From positions 1-63,413 of the forward strand of contig CAIPUN010000154.1 in assembly GCA_903868245.1 (NCBI GenBank): a stretch of 63,413 bases of DNA. Direction: 5' to 3'. Origin of the DNA: an uncultured Sphingomonadales bacterium (GTDB taxonomy: Bacteria; Pseudomonadota; Alphaproteobacteria; Sphingomonadales; Sphingomonadaceae). Made by a program: the position numbers and the translations under genes. Below, one piece after another: positions 1-10,763 of this stretch (the first letter of the stretch is position 1; each line of letters starts with the position of its first letter). Under the pieces are notes generated by a model. That model worked only from the letters and a program-made list of their open reading frames with translations. It was not told the DNA's origin and did no database searches.

Positions 1-2102
1 CCACTTTCGGGGTGAACGCCGACGGTGCGTGGCAACGATAGCAACTTCACCGCCCATTCAAGGCCGATATCCTCTGCAGGAATATCCTTGGGGATAGAGG
101 CACGTTTGACGTTGGAGCCTTCACCCATTTCGAAATAAGGACCAAAACGTCCCGTCTTTCTGCTGACTTCTAATTGTGTTTCGGGGTGCTGGCCAAGTAC
201 TTCTGGGCCGGTATCTTCCCCACTCTCCCCGCCGGGCTGCGCAAATTTTCGAGTATATTTGCAATCGGGATAATTTGAGCAGGCGACAAAGGCGCCGAAC
301 TTTCCGCCACGCAGTGCCAACCTACCTTCACCACATTTTGGGCAAATGCGGGGATCGGTGCCATCTTCGCGCTCTGGAAAGAGATAAGGCGACAGGAAGA
401 TATCAAGTTCTGCGGTCACCTCAGACGGCTTCTGCTCCATAACCTCAACGGTCTTTGGTTTGAAATCGCGCCAGAATGCCTCCAAAAAGGACTGCCAATC
501 GGCGCGGCCACCGCTGATTTCATCCAACTGATCTTCCAGACCAGCGGTATAATCATACGCGACATAGCGTTCAAAAAAGCGTTCAAGAAATGCTGTAAGA
601 AGTCGTCCGGATTCCTCTGCAAAAAAACGATTTTTCTCGACGCGAACATAAGCGCGATCTTTCAGAACTTGAATGGTCGATGCATATGTCGACGGACGAC
701 CGATACCCAATTCTTCCAGACGCTTGACCAAGGTCGCTTCCGAAAAACGCGGTGGTGGTTGTGTAAAATGCTGGGTCTTTTCGGCTGCGTGCTTGGCCGG
801 CGTGTCGCCAATGGCCAAAACTGGCAAAATGGCGCCATCTTCGCCCTCGTTATCATCTAATCCTTCTTCATATACCGCAAGAAATCCGGGGAATTTCATA
901 ACTTGACCGGTCGCGCGCAATCCGGTTTGTCCGGTGCCGTCGAGCAGATCGACAGTTGTGCGCTCCATGCGCGCCGAAGCCATCTGGCTGGCCATAGCGC
1001 GTTTGAAAATCAGGTCATACAAGCGGCCATGGTCACCTGATCCGGCCTTATCCTTACTAAAATCGGTTGGGCGGATCGCCTCATGCGCTTCCTGCGCATT
1101 TTTTGCTTTGCTTTGATATACGCGGGGTTTTTCGGGCAAATAGCCACTGTCAAACCGATCCGAGATGGATTTACGCGCAGCGGAAATGGCGCTGTGATCC
1201 ATTTGCACGCCATCTGTTCGCATATAAGTTATCGCGCCATCCTCATACAGGCCCTGCGCAATGCGCATAGTGTGGCTGGCGGAAAAGCCCAACTTACGTG
1301 CAGCTTCTTGTTGCAACGTCGATGTCGTAAATGGTGGTTGCGGGTTGCGGGTCACTGGCTTGGTCTCGACGGTTTCGACGGTGAATTTGCCTGTCTCAAC
1401 CGCAAGGCGGGCTTGCTCAGCTTCGGCCTCGGTTTTTAGGTCCATCTTGTCGAGTTTCTTGCCAAGATATTGGATCAAACGGGCATCAAATTTTTGCCCC
1501 TTATGTTCCATTCCGGCCTTCACAGACCAATATTCCTGCGCACGAAACGCCTCGATCTCGCGTTCACGTTCGACAATGAGGCGTAACGCAACGGATTGAA
1601 CACGACCAGCAGACTTTGCGCCAGGCAATTTTCGCCACAGCACGGGCGACAGCGTAAATCCTACCAGATAGTCCAACGCACGACGCGCGCGATATGCGTC
1701 AATCAGATCGATATCTAAAGCGCGCGGATGCTGCATGGCATCTGTTACAGCCTGTTTAGTAATCGCGTTGAATGTCACGCGGCCTACTTTGGCCGGCAGA
1801 GCTTTTTTCTTCGCAAGCACTTCTTGCACATGCCAGCTAATCGCTTCACCTTCGCGATCAGGGTCGGTCGCAAGTATCAGGCCATCGGCTTTTTTTGCTT
1901 CGTCGGTGATAGCCTTTAGCTGCTTCGCTTTATCGGCATAATTATCCCACAGCATTTCAAAGCCATTGTCTGGATTAACCGAACCGTCCTTAGGAGGTAA
2001 ATCGCGGATGTGGCCATATGATGCCAGCACCTTGAAACCAGGACCCAAATATTTCTCGATTGTCTTAGCTTTTGCAGGTGATTCAACGATAACTAATTGC
2101 AT
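1..2102 (-). CDS. topA: DNA topoisomerase I, C-terminal part cut by the window edge
   Basis: Minus frame starting at the CAT at 2100-2102 reads MQLVIVESPAKAKTIEK; near the window start it reads LEWAVKLLSLPRTVGVHPES. Absent from the ORF track, probably because it has no stop inside the window. Confidence 0.93.
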   Translation of the reverse strand, partial: MQLVIVESPAKAKTIEKYLGPGFKVLASYGHIRDLPPKDGSVNPDNGFEMLWDNYADKAKQLKAITDEAKKADGLILATDPDREGEAISWHVQEVLAKKKALPAKVGRVTFNAITKQAVTDAMQHPRALDIDLIDAYRARRALDYLVGFTLSPVLWRKLPGAKSAGRVQSVALRLIVEREREIEAFRAQEYWSVKAGMEHKGQKFDARLIQYLGKKLDKMDLKTEAEAEQARLAVETGKFTVETVETKPVTRNPQPPFTTSTLQQEAARKLGFSASHTMRIAQGLYEDGAITYMRTDGVQMDHSAISAARKSISDRFDSGYLPEKPRVYQSKAKNAQEAHEAIRPTDFSKDKAGSGDHGRLYDLIFKRAMASQMASARMERTTVDLLDGTGQTGLRATGQVMKFPGFLAVYEEGLDDNEGEDGAILPVLAIGDTPAKHAAEKTQHFTQPPPRFSEATLVKRLEELGIGRPSTYASTIQVLKDRAYVRVEKNRFFAEESGRLLTAFLERFFERYVAYDYTAGLEDQLDEISGGRADWQSFLEAFWRDFKPKTVEVMEQKPSEVTAELDIFLSPYLFPEREDGTDPRICPKCGEGRLALRGGKFGAFVACSNYPDCKYTRKFAQPGGESGEDTGPEVLGQHPETQLEVSRKTGRFGPYFEMGEGSNVKRASIPKDIPAEDIGLEWAVKLLSLPRTVGVHPES

Positions 2103-2193
2103 GATATTTTGTGCTTTTCTAAAATCTCTCGCGTACGCGTATAGGCTGACGGGGTAAGACCATGCTCGTCAAGACGGAAAATGAAGGTGTGAT

Positions 2194-3294
2194 TTATGCC
2201 GCCAAGCGGACCTTTCCGCCCGCACCGCGTTCCAATTTTCCGGCCAGCTCGAATTCAAGTAGGACCATCTGGACCGTTGCCGCACTGCTACCTGATTGGC
2301 GAACTAATTCATCGATAGAGACATAGGTCATACCCATAAGGTCAATTACCGCGCTCCGTTCTGCATTGCTTCCTTCATCGCTTGTGATGTTAGTAGATGG
2401 TTCGAATTTAGCCGCAGGCGCAAGCATGCGATTGTCCAAGGGAGAAATAAGCTCAACGATTTCCGCCGCGTTCTGCACCAAAGTTGCGCCTTCACGAATA
2501 AGCTGGTTGCAACCCCGTGACCGTGGATCGAGCGGAGACCCGGGAATAGCCATAACCTCACGCCCCGCCTCTGCCGCAAGCCGCGCAGTAATGAGCGATC
2601 CCGACTTTGGCGCAGCTTCAATAACCAAAGTACCTGCCGAAGCGCCAGCGATGATGCGGTTACGATACGGGAAATGCCTTGCGCGCGGTTCAGTGCCCGG
2701 CGGTTGTTCCGCAATTAAAAGTCCGCGCTCGGCAATGGCCTCCTGAAGTGCACGATTTTCGGGCGGATAAACTACGTCGATACCACCAGCGATAACCGCG
2801 ATAGTTCCGTTTTCGATGGAGCCCGCATGCGCGACCGAGTCAATGCCGCGGGCCAGACCCGACACAACAGGCAACCCCATTTGGCCGAGTTCAAACGCCA
2901 ACTGCCGCGCAAATTGACAGGCACCTGCCGATGCATTGCGCGCGCCGACGATTGCCACAGTAGGTTGCGCCAGTAATGCAAGATTGCCCTTTACGCAGAT
3001 TACGGGTGGGGCATTGTCCATATGCGACAGCAAATAAGGATAGTCCGCATCGCCGATGAAAACATGGCGCGCACCAAAGGCTTGAGCAAACTTAAACTCT
3101 CGCGCAATATCTGCCTCATTGGCCAGCAACACCTGCTTTCCACCGCCACGACGTATGAGATCAGGTAAAGCCTCAAGCACGGCCCGCGCGCTGCCAAAAC
3201 GCGCCATGAGTTGCCGATAACTTACGGGACCTATGTTGGGAGAGCGGATCAGGCGGAGTTTATCCATTTGCTTTTGGCTGCCTCCCATCACCAA
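2194..3294 (-). CDS. dprA: DNA-processing protein DprA
   Basis: ORF with Rossmann motifs such as VAIVGARNASAGACQFARQLAFELGQ, VVSGLARGIDSVAHAGSI and EQPPGTEPRARHFPYRNRIIAG. Confidence 0.95.
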   Translation of the reverse strand: MVMGGSQKQMDKLRLIRSPNIGPVSYRQLMARFGSARAVLEALPDLIRRGGGKQVLLANEADIAREFKFAQAFGARHVFIGDADYPYLLSHMDNAPPVICVKGNLALLAQPTVAIVGARNASAGACQFARQLAFELGQMGLPVVSGLARGIDSVAHAGSIENGTIAVIAGGIDVVYPPENRALQEAIAERGLLIAEQPPGTEPRARHFPYRNRIIAGASAGTLVIEAAPKSGSLITARLAAEAGREVMAIPGSPLDPRSRGCNQLIREGATLVQNAAEIVELISPLDNRMLAPAAKFEPSTNITSDEGSNAERSAVIDLMGMTYVSIDELVRQSGSSAATVQMVLLEFELAGKLERGAGGKVRLAA

Positions 3295-3296
3295 TA

Positions 3297-3899
3297 TCAG
3301 CTTTTGCTTTTACCAATTCGCGGTTCAGTGCCGTCCATGAGATTTTCGATATTGGCTCTATGTTTCCAAAAGACGAGCAATGTGCATGCCGTGAGCAATG
3401 CGACCAGTTCATAATATCCGAAAATGGCGGCAGCTAAGGGCGCACATAGGGCGGCGACCAAGCCAGCCAGGGAAGATATTCGTGATATCAGCAATACCCC
3501 TATCCAAGTGGCCGCGTAAACCAAGCCGCCCTGCCAAAATAGGCCAAACATGATACCCGCATAGGTTGCCACACCCTTGCCGCCCTTGAATTTAAGCCAA
3601 ACTGGAAAAAGATGGCCGAAAAATGCTCCAGCTGCCGCAAAAATTTCCCCGCCGGGAAGGTAAAGTGCCGCAAGCCAGGCGGCAAAAAAACCTTTAAGCA
3701 GATCAAGAAGCAAGGTAAGCGCAGCGAGCCCTTTACGCCCTGTGCGTAACACATTTGTCGCGCCAATATTGCCTGACCCAATGGACCTAATGTCGCCGCC
3801 GCCAGCGAAACGCGTGAGCAACAAGCCGAAGGGGACGGAGCCAAGCGCATAACCAAGCAACAGCCCCGCAGCCATATTGAACCAAAGATCACTCACCAC
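3297..3899 (-). CDS. plsY: Acyl-phosphate:glycerol-3-phosphate acyltransferase PlsY
   Basis: GYALGSVPFGLLLTRFAGGGDIRSIGSGNIGATNVLRTGRKGLA and FKGGKGVAT motifs. Confidence 0.95.
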   Translation of the reverse strand: MVSDLWFNMAAGLLLGYALGSVPFGLLLTRFAGGGDIRSIGSGNIGATNVLRTGRKGLAALTLLLDLLKGFFAAWLAALYLPGGEIFAAAGAFFGHLFPVWLKFKGGKGVATYAGIMFGLFWQGGLVYAATWIGVLLISRISSLAGLVAALCAPLAAAIFGYYELVALLTACTLLVFWKHRANIENLMDGTEPRIGKSKS

Positions 3900-4152
3900 A
3901 CGAATCCCCCCTAAATATCTGTATTATGTAGCTGTTTTGTTCCGCATGCTCAAGCTAGTCTGGTTATTAGTTCATCCGCCGACTTTATTTTCTTTCGGCG
4001 CAGCGCATATTAAATCACTCTAAGCGAAAATATCGCAATAGCGGAACCGGATTGACGCTTATTGCAAGTCGTTCGCGCTGGATTTTTGCCTTTCCCGCGA
4101 TTATTGGGCGTCATCATATCGCATTGACGGTACCAACTCGGGGTTAATATCC

Positions 4153-5373
4153 GTGAATTATAACGCTGTTTTTGATAAGGCAATTGACCGGCTTCATGCT
4201 GAGGGCCGCTATCGCGTATTCATCGATATCCTTCGGAACAAGGGTAATTACCCCAACGCACGCTGCTTTGCTGGACATAATGGTCCAAAAGACATCACAG
4301 TATGGTGCTCTAACGATTATTTGTGCATGGGCCAGCATCCAGACGTTATCAGCGCGATGGAAAATGCTTTGCATGATGTGGGCGCCGGATCTGGTGGAAC
4401 ACGCAACATTGGCGGTAACACCCATTATCATGTCGAGCTTGAGCAGGAACTTGCGGACTTGCATGGCAAAGATGGTGCACTGCTGTTTACGTCGGGCTAT
4501 GTTTCGAACGACGCGACTTTGTCGACGCTCGCAAAGGTCTTACCGGGCTGCATCATTTATTCGGATGAATTGAACCACGCGTCCATGATAGCAGGCATTC
4601 GCAACGCAGGATGCGAAAAGCGCGTTTGGCGGCACAACGACCTTGCGCATCTTGAAGAGTTGCTGGCCGCCGATGATGCAGAAGCGCCAAAGCTGATTGC
4701 ATTTGAAAGCGTCTATTCAATGGACGGAGACGTCGCACCTATTGGCGCGGTCTGCGATCTAGCAGAGAAGTATAACGCGCTTACCTATTGCGATGAAGTT
4801 CACGCCGTGGGCATGTATGGCGCGCGTGGCGGTGGTATTTCAGAGCGCGACGCGGTGGCGGATCGTGTAACCATTATCGAAGGCACGCTTGGCAAGGCAT
4901 TCGGCGTTATGGGTGGCTATATCGCAGCGGACCAAAATATCATTGATGTGATACGTTCTTATGCACCGGGCTTCATCTTCACGACATCCTTGTCGCCCGT
5001 TTTGGTTGCAGGCGTATTGGCAGCTGTCCGCCATTTGAAGGCGTCCAATGTTGAGCGTGATGCGCAGCAAGCGAATGCGGCGATGTTGAAAAAGCTGTTT
5101 GCTGAAGCAGGTCTTCCTGTGATGTTAAGCAACACGCACATTGTGCCGTTGATGGTGGGCGATCCCGTCAAGGCCAAAAAGGTCAGCGATATATTGCTCG
5201 CCGAATATGGCGTATATGTACAGCCGATCAATTATCCGACAGTTCCACGTGGCACGGAACGGCTGCGTTTTACCCCCGGCCCGCAACATGATGAGGGCAT
5301 GATGCTTAATTTAACGGCGGCGTTAGTAGAAATCTGGGGCCGTATGGAAATGCCCGTCGCTCAGGCGGCCTGA
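4153..5373 (+). CDS. hemA: 5-aminolevulinate synthase
   Basis: Class II PLP aminotransferase fold, with [41 protein letters not shown] and [16 protein letters not shown]. Confidence 0.95.
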   Translation: MNYNAVFDKAIDRLHAEGRYRVFIDILRNKGNYPNARCFAGHNGPKDITVWCSNDYLCMGQHPDVISAMENALHDVGAGSGGTRNIGGNTHYHVELEQELADLHGKDGALLFTSGYVSNDATLSTLAKVLPGCIIYSDELNHASMIAGIRNAGCEKRVWRHNDLAHLEELLAADDAEAPKLIAFESVYSMDGDVAPIGAVCDLAEKYNALTYCDEVHAVGMYGARGGGISERDAVADRVTIIEGTLGKAFGVMGGYIAADQNIIDVIRSYAPGFIFTTSLSPVLVAGVLAAVRHLKASNVERDAQQANAAMLKKLFAEAGLPVMLSNTHIVPLMVGDPVKAKKVSDILLAEYGVYVQPINYPTVPRGTERLRFTPGPQHDEGMMLNLTAALVEIWGRMEMPVAQAA

Positions 5374-6347
5374 GCAAGCAACTTCACGAACAGTTCCCGA
5401 TCCACGTTTCCACCAGACAAGGTTACTGCGGTAACAGCTTTTGGCTGAATTTTACCGGCAAGCACCGCAGCCAGTGCAACCGCGCCACCTGGTTCTACCA
5501 CGAGGTGCAACTTTTCAAACACCACGCGCATCGCGGTCGCCACTTCGTCTGTAGTGACAGAAGTACCCTGACATACGCGATGGCGCAAAATTTCAAAATT
5601 AACTGGATAAGTTTGCGGCGTCTGTAATGCATCGCAATAGGTTGGGTGCGTCAGGTTTTTGACAGGTAAAATTTCACCCGCAGCAAGCGAACGAATGATA
5701 TCATCCCAACCCTCTGGTTCAACAATGGCGATTTCTGCATCCGGACATGCCAGCGCAAGACCGGATGCCAAACCACCCCCGCCGCAGCACGAAACAATCA
5801 TATCTGGCCCCGACAGGCCTAAATTATGCAGTTGTTCAGTAATTTCTATTCCAGCGGTCCCCTGCCCTTCAATAACCCATGGATCGCCAAAGGCGTGTAC
5901 TAATGTCGCGCCACTTTGGGCAATCAACCCAGCGGCGACTTCTTCACGTGACTCCGTGGCGCGGTCGTAAAGAACCACATTTGCGCCAAGAGCCTTCGTC
6001 GCCTCTAGTTTCATCCGCGGTGCATTGGATGGCATCACAATAGTTGCAGATATTCCAAGCCTCTTGGCGGCCCAAGCAACGCCCTGAGCATGGTTTCCGC
6101 TAGAAACGCCGACAACACCGCGCGCGCGTTCGGCTTCATCAAGGTCCGAAAGCCGATGCCACGCACCGCGTATCTTGAAAGCGCCTATAGGCTGAAGCAT
6201 TTCAGCCTTGCACCAGATAGTTACACCGTCCACCTCGAGTGGTAGCAATGGTGTTTTAGGAAGAATATCGGTAATTTTGGCCATCGCCCGCAGCACGCCC
6301 TCATGCGTTGGCATTTTGTGGGCCGCAGCCAATTCTTGTTCTGTCAT
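5361..6347 (-). CDS. Threonine/serine dehydratase, PLP-dependent
   Basis: [35 protein letters not shown] and [11 protein letters not shown] motifs. Confidence 0.9.
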   Translation of the reverse strand: MTEQELAAAHKMPTHEGVLRAMAKITDILPKTPLLPLEVDGVTIWCKAEMLQPIGAFKIRGAWHRLSDLDEAERARGVVGVSSGNHAQGVAWAAKRLGISATIVMPSNAPRMKLEATKALGANVVLYDRATESREEVAAGLIAQSGATLVHAFGDPWVIEGQGTAGIEITEQLHNLGLSGPDMIVSCCGGGGLASGLALACPDAEIAIVEPEGWDDIIRSLAAGEILPVKNLTHPTYCDALQTPQTYPVNFEILRHRVCQGTSVTTDEVATAMRVVFEKLHLVVEPGGAVALAAVLAGKIQPKAVTAVTLSGGNVDRELFVKLLAQAA

Positions 6348-6401
6348 AAAAGGCCCCTATATGCGTGCGCTGAACGAATCTCTGATAAGAGGAAACAGAA
6401 G

Positions 6402-7610
6402 ATGAGCAAGATATTGGTTATTGGCGCTGGCGGCGTCGGTTCGGTTGCAGTCCATAAGATGGCCATGAACCCAGATATCTTTAGCCATATCAGCCTCGCG
6501 AGCCGCACCAAGTCCAAATGCGACGCGATTGCCGTATCGGTCAAGGAGCGCACTGGCGTCGATATCGACACTTATGGCCTTGATGCCGACGATGTGCCTG
6601 CGACCACTGCTTTGCTGAACCAGATTAAGCCAAGCCTCGTCGTAAACCTTGCTTTGCCATATCAAGATCTCAACATCATGGACGCGTGTCTGGCCGCTGG
6701 TGTGCATTATATGGACACCGCAAATTATGAGCCACTGGATGTGGCGAAGTTCGAATATCATTGGCAGTGGGCTTATCAGGATCGCTACAAGGACGCGGGT
6801 CTTACAGCGTTACTCGGTTCAGGTTTTGACCCCGGCGTTACTAGCGTGTTTACGACATACCTGAAGAAGCATTATTTCGATCGCATCGACACGCTCGACA
6901 TTCTCGATTGCAATGGCGGTGATCATGGTCAGGCTTTTGCCACTAACTTTAACCCCGAAATCAATATTCGCGAAGTCACCGCGGTAGCGCGGCATTGGGA
7001 AAATGGTGCCTGGGTAGAAACCCCACCCATGTCTGTGAAGCAAAACTTCGACTTTGAAGCCGTTGGCCCCAAGAACATGTATCTGATGTATCATGAGGAA
7101 ATCGAAAGCCTCAAAACCCATCTGCCCGAAATCAGACGTATCCGTTTCTGGATGACCTTTGGCGATGCGTATATCACGCATCTGAACGTGCTTCAGGCAG
7201 TCGGTATGACGCGGATTGATCCGGTTAACTATGAAGGCAAGGAAATCATTCCGCTTCAGTTCTTAAAGGCTGTATTGCCTGAGCCCGCGTCACTTGGCCC
7301 AACGACCAAGGGCAAGACCAACATTGGCTGCATCGCCACGGGCCTTGGCAAGGATGGCAAAGAAAAAACGCTCTACATCTATAATATCTGCGATCATGAG
7401 GACGCTTTTGCCGAAACTGGTAACCAAGCCGTCAGCTACACAACCGGTGTTCCTGCTATGATTGGCGCGGCGATGCTGCTCACGGGCAAATGGTCCGGTG
7501 CCGGCGTTTGGAACATTGAACAGTTCGATCCCGATCCCTTCATGTACATGCTCAACGCGCATGGTCTCCCATGGCAGATCAAAGAACTGGACGGGCCTTT
7601 GGCGTTCTAA
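6402..7610 (+). CDS. Saccharopine dehydrogenase family protein, probable carboxynorspermidine/carboxyspermidine synthase
   Basis: MSKILVIGAGGVGSVAVHKMAMNPDIF at the N-terminus; followed by a carboxynorspermidine decarboxylase. Confidence 0.88.
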   Translation: MSKILVIGAGGVGSVAVHKMAMNPDIFSHISLASRTKSKCDAIAVSVKERTGVDIDTYGLDADDVPATTALLNQIKPSLVVNLALPYQDLNIMDACLAAGVHYMDTANYEPLDVAKFEYHWQWAYQDRYKDAGLTALLGSGFDPGVTSVFTTYLKKHYFDRIDTLDILDCNGGDHGQAFATNFNPEINIREVTAVARHWENGAWVETPPMSVKQNFDFEAVGPKNMYLMYHEEIESLKTHLPEIRRIRFWMTFGDAYITHLNVLQAVGMTRIDPVNYEGKEIIPLQFLKAVLPEPASLGPTTKGKTNIGCIATGLGKDGKEKTLYIYNICDHEDAFAETGNQAVSYTTGVPAMIGAAMLLTGKWSGAGVWNIEQFDPDPFMYMLNAHGLPWQIKELDGPLAF

Positions 7611-7636
7611 AAAGAGACGGAACAGTAAAATTTATA

Positions 7637-7726
7637 CGTCACCCTGAACTTGTTTCAGGGTTCATTTTTTCTCTCCATCCTTCGGTCATTGTGGCACGAT
7701 GGATGCTGAAACAAGTTCAGCATGAC
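7637..7726. repeat. REP-like inverted repeat pair
   Basis: CTGAACTTGTTTCAG (7644-7658) and its exact reverse complement CTGAAACAAGTTCAG (7706-7720) flank an inner CATCC/GGATG pair. Confidence 0.8.
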
Positions 7727-7757
7727 ATCGGTGGTTTGGCAAAGCGGTGATGATGAT

Positions 7758-8912
7758 ATGGAAACCAAAGCAGGCGATCCTGGGGCATTTGCCCGTTTTG
7801 ACCTTCACCGTGTGCCATCACCTGCCTTTGTGGTGGATGAGGCGGCTTTGCGGCGGAACCTTACCATTTTGGCAGACGTTAAAGAAAGATCCGGTGCCAA
7901 GATTTTATGTGCCATGAAGGCATTCTCCATGTGGAAGGTCGCACCGATCATTGGTGAATATCTGGATGGCGTATGTAGTTCGGGTCTCTGGGAATCGCGA
8001 TTGGCGCGGGATTATTACAAGGGTGAAATTGCCACTTATTGCGCAGGCTATAAAGAGGCCGACATGGCCGAGATCGTCGCCATTTCCGACCATGTCATTT
8101 TCAACAGCCCATCACAGTATCGCCGTTTTGCATCGTTCCTGAATGACAGTGTCGATGTCGGCCTACGGATCAACCCAGAGCATGCCGAGGGCGAAGTAGC
8201 AAAGTATGATCCTTGCTCGCCCGGATCGCGGCTTGGGTTTCCAATTAGTCAGTTAAAAGCAGAGCATCTCGAGGGAGTTTCAGGTCTCCACTTCCATACG
8301 CTGTGTGAACAGGATTTCGAACCGCTTAAACGCACATGGGACACGCTGAAGCCACATATTGCTCCATATTTTGGCCAATTGCGCTGGCTGAATTTCGGCG
8401 GTGGCCACCATATTACACGCGCAGATTATCAGCGGGATGAACTTGTTACGTTCATTCAAGGCGTTCGCTCGGAAACGGGCCTAGACGTCTATCTCGAACC
8501 CGGCGAAGCGATCGCGCTCGATGCCGGGATATTGATTGGCGAATTGCTCGATGTTTTTGAGAACGGCCTTCAGGTCGGTATCACTGATATCAGCGCGACC
8601 TGTCACATGCCTGACGTCATTGAGGCGCCCTATCGCCCTGCCATGCTCGGAGAGCGCCCAGAAGGCTCTCCTGTGCGCCTGGGAGGGCCATCTTGTCTCG
8701 CCGGTGATATCATTGGGGATTATGTCTTGCCCGTGGCAGCAGAGCCAGGAGCGCGTTTCGCATTCTTGGATCAGGCCCATTATTCCATGGTTAAAACCAA
8801 CACCTTTAATGGCGTGCCTTTGCCATCACTCTGGCTATGGAATAGCGATACGGATGCACTTGAATGCGTGCGTTCTTTCGATTGGACCGCGTTTCGTGAC
8901 CGGCTGAGCTAA
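7758..8912 (+). CDS. nspC: Carboxynorspermidine decarboxylase
   Basis: Alanine-racemase-fold decarboxylase with VPSPAFVVDEAALRRNL, LCAMKAFSMW, FHTLCEQDFEPL and LNFGGGHHITR. Start moved from 7722 to 7758 to exclude the repeat. Confidence 0.88.
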   Translation: METKAGDPGAFARFDLHRVPSPAFVVDEAALRRNLTILADVKERSGAKILCAMKAFSMWKVAPIIGEYLDGVCSSGLWESRLARDYYKGEIATYCAGYKEADMAEIVAISDHVIFNSPSQYRRFASFLNDSVDVGLRINPEHAEGEVAKYDPCSPGSRLGFPISQLKAEHLEGVSGLHFHTLCEQDFEPLKRTWDTLKPHIAPYFGQLRWLNFGGGHHITRADYQRDELVTFIQGVRSETGLDVYLEPGEAIALDAGILIGELLDVFENGLQVGITDISATCHMPDVIEAPYRPAMLGERPEGSPVRLGGPSCLAGDIIGDYVLPVAAEPGARFAFLDQAHYSMVKTNTFNGVPLPSLWLWNSDTDALECVRSFDWTAFRDRLS

Positions 8913-9003
8913 AAACCAAACGAATCGCTTTACAACACCCCCAGCTTTTCATAAGGCGCTCGTCCGCTGCCCCAGGGGGACTTCCAATAACCGCAAGGCA
9001 GCC

Positions 9004-10257
9004 TTGTTGTTTAATGTTATCTTTTGGGGGTCCCTTGAATTGTACGAGAACACTGACGCACTTGCTGTAGTCCGCGCCCTCCGCCCGGACGAACCAATCA
9101 CGCTACTCCGCCCACATGCTGCTGCGCGCGCGGCCCGTTTCTTCGTAGAGAAGTTTCAGGGTAAGTCGCTTTATGCTGTCAAAGCGAACCCAACACCTGC
9201 CCTTCTGGAAATCCTGTGGGGCGCTGGCATCACACATTATGATGTAGCATCCTTGGGCGAAGTTCGGCTGGTTCATAAATTTTTACCAGATGCGAAGCTT
9301 TGCTTCATGCATCCGGTCAAGAGCGAGCGTGCCATTGCGCAAGCGTATCATAACCATAATGTCCGAACATTCAGCCTCGACAGTATCGAAGAGCTGGACA
9401 AGATTGTGCGCGCAACTGCCTTAGACGGCGTTGCTGCAACGGACCTTGAGCTATGCGTACGTATTCGCGTGTCGTCCGAGCATGCAAAATTAAGCCTGTC
9501 TTCAAAATTTGGTGCGGATCCATCTGAGGTTGCCGATCTATTGGTTGCAACGCGTCAGGTTGCCGATAGCCTTGGTATTTGCTTTCATGTCGGTAGCCAG
9601 GCTATGACGCCAGCGGCCTATGCCGATGCGATGGAACATGTCCGCGCCGCGATTGTCGAGGCGTCGGTCACGGTTGACATCGTAGACGTTGGCGGCGGTT
9701 TTCCCTCCGTTTATCCCGGCATGGAGCCTCCGGCACTAGATGGCTATTTCGATGTTATTCATAACTGCTTTGAAGATTTGCCGATTAGCTACTCCGCGGA
9801 GCTTTGGTGCGAACCTGGCCGTGCATTGTGCGCCGAATATGCATCTCTGCTCGTGAAGGTCGAAAAACGGCGCGGTAACGAACTATTCATCAATGATGGT
9901 GCGTATGGTTCTTTGTTCGACGCCGCGCATGTTGGCTGGCGCTTCCCTGTGGCCCTGCAAAGGTCGGAAACGTCTATTGGGACCCAGATGGCTGAGTTCA
10001 GCTTCTACGGGCCTACCTGCGACGATATGGACCATATGGCGGGGCCATTCATCCTTCCCGATGATGTCCAGGCGGGCGATTATATCGAAGTTGGAATGCT
10101 CGGTGCTTATGGCTGTGCCATGCGGACCGAATTTAACGGCTTTGGCGAAACTGAAACGCTAGTCGTGGCGGATGAACCAATGGCAACGCTTTATGGCTGG
10201 GCTCCAGCCAATGACATTGGTGTTCGGGCAACGCGTTCGCAAAGCTCAAACGTTTAA
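9004..10257 (+). CDS. Ornithine/lysine decarboxylase, alanine racemase fold
   Basis: FFVEKFQGKSLYAVKANPTPALLEILWGAG, SSKFGAD, FHVGSQAM, VDVGGGFPS and CEPGRALCAE motifs. Start codon uncertain. Confidence 0.87.
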   Translation: MLFNVIFWGSLELYENTDALAVVRALRPDEPITLLRPHAAARAARFFVEKFQGKSLYAVKANPTPALLEILWGAGITHYDVASLGEVRLVHKFLPDAKLCFMHPVKSERAIAQAYHNHNVRTFSLDSIEELDKIVRATALDGVAATDLELCVRIRVSSEHAKLSLSSKFGADPSEVADLLVATRQVADSLGICFHVGSQAMTPAAYADAMEHVRAAIVEASVTVDIVDVGGGFPSVYPGMEPPALDGYFDVIHNCFEDLPISYSAELWCEPGRALCAEYASLLVKVEKRRGNELFINDGAYGSLFDAAHVGWRFPVALQRSETSIGTQMAEFSFYGPTCDDMDHMAGPFILPDDVQAGDYIEVGMLGAYGCAMRTEFNGFGETETLVVADEPMATLYGWAPANDIGVRATRSQSSNV

Positions 10258-10322
10258 GTTCGGTTTGACAAATTAGCTGAGCTGCACCACCCTTCCCATC
10301 TAATTATGGGGAGATTTGATAT

Positions 10323-10751
10323 ATGAATATGCCTATTTTGGCGCCAGCAGCGGCATTAGTGCTGTGGTCAGTTTTCATGATGTTTTGGCTGATGGCGGCG
10401 CGTCTGCCCGCTATGGCCAAAATTGGCATAGACCTTCGCAAGGCTGCGCCTGGTGGGCGCGGACAAGACATTGATCCCAATTTGCCACCACCTGTGGCTT
10501 GGAAGTCGCATAATTACGCACATCTTATGGAACAGCCGACGGTATTTTATGCCGCGGTTATCATCTTGGCTATTTCCGGCGGGGCAACCGACCTTTCGGT
10601 ATATTTGGCTTGGGGTTATACGATTTTGCGGGTGCTCCACAGTATCTGGCAATCGACGGTCAATATCGTCAGCATCCGTTTTGTGTTGTTTGTGTTGTCA
10701 TCATTGTGCCTGACGGTTTTGGCCGTACAGGCTGTGATGGCAACCATTTAA
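10323..10751 (+). CDS. MAPEG family membrane protein
   Basis: About 142 aa with several hydrophobic segments and HLMEQPTVFYAAVIILA / LRVLHSIWQ. Confidence 0.8.
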   Translation: MNMPILAPAAALVLWSVFMMFWLMAARLPAMAKIGIDLRKAAPGGRGQDIDPNLPPPVAWKSHNYAHLMEQPTVFYAAVIILAISGGATDLSVYLAWGYTILRVLHSIWQSTVNIVSIRFVLFVLSSLCLTVLAVQAVMATI

Positions 10752-10763
10752 AGGGGGAGTAAT

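Noticed and set aside
170-1213. Short ORFs on both strands at the left edge (78, 88, 118 aa and similar)
   Set aside because: The region is the 3' part of topA on the minus strand, which the ORF track misses because it lacks an in-window stop.
4050-4075. FNR-like dyad upstream of hemA (TTGACGCTTATTGCAA)
   Set aside because: Does not match TTGAT-N4-ATCAA in half-sites or spacing.
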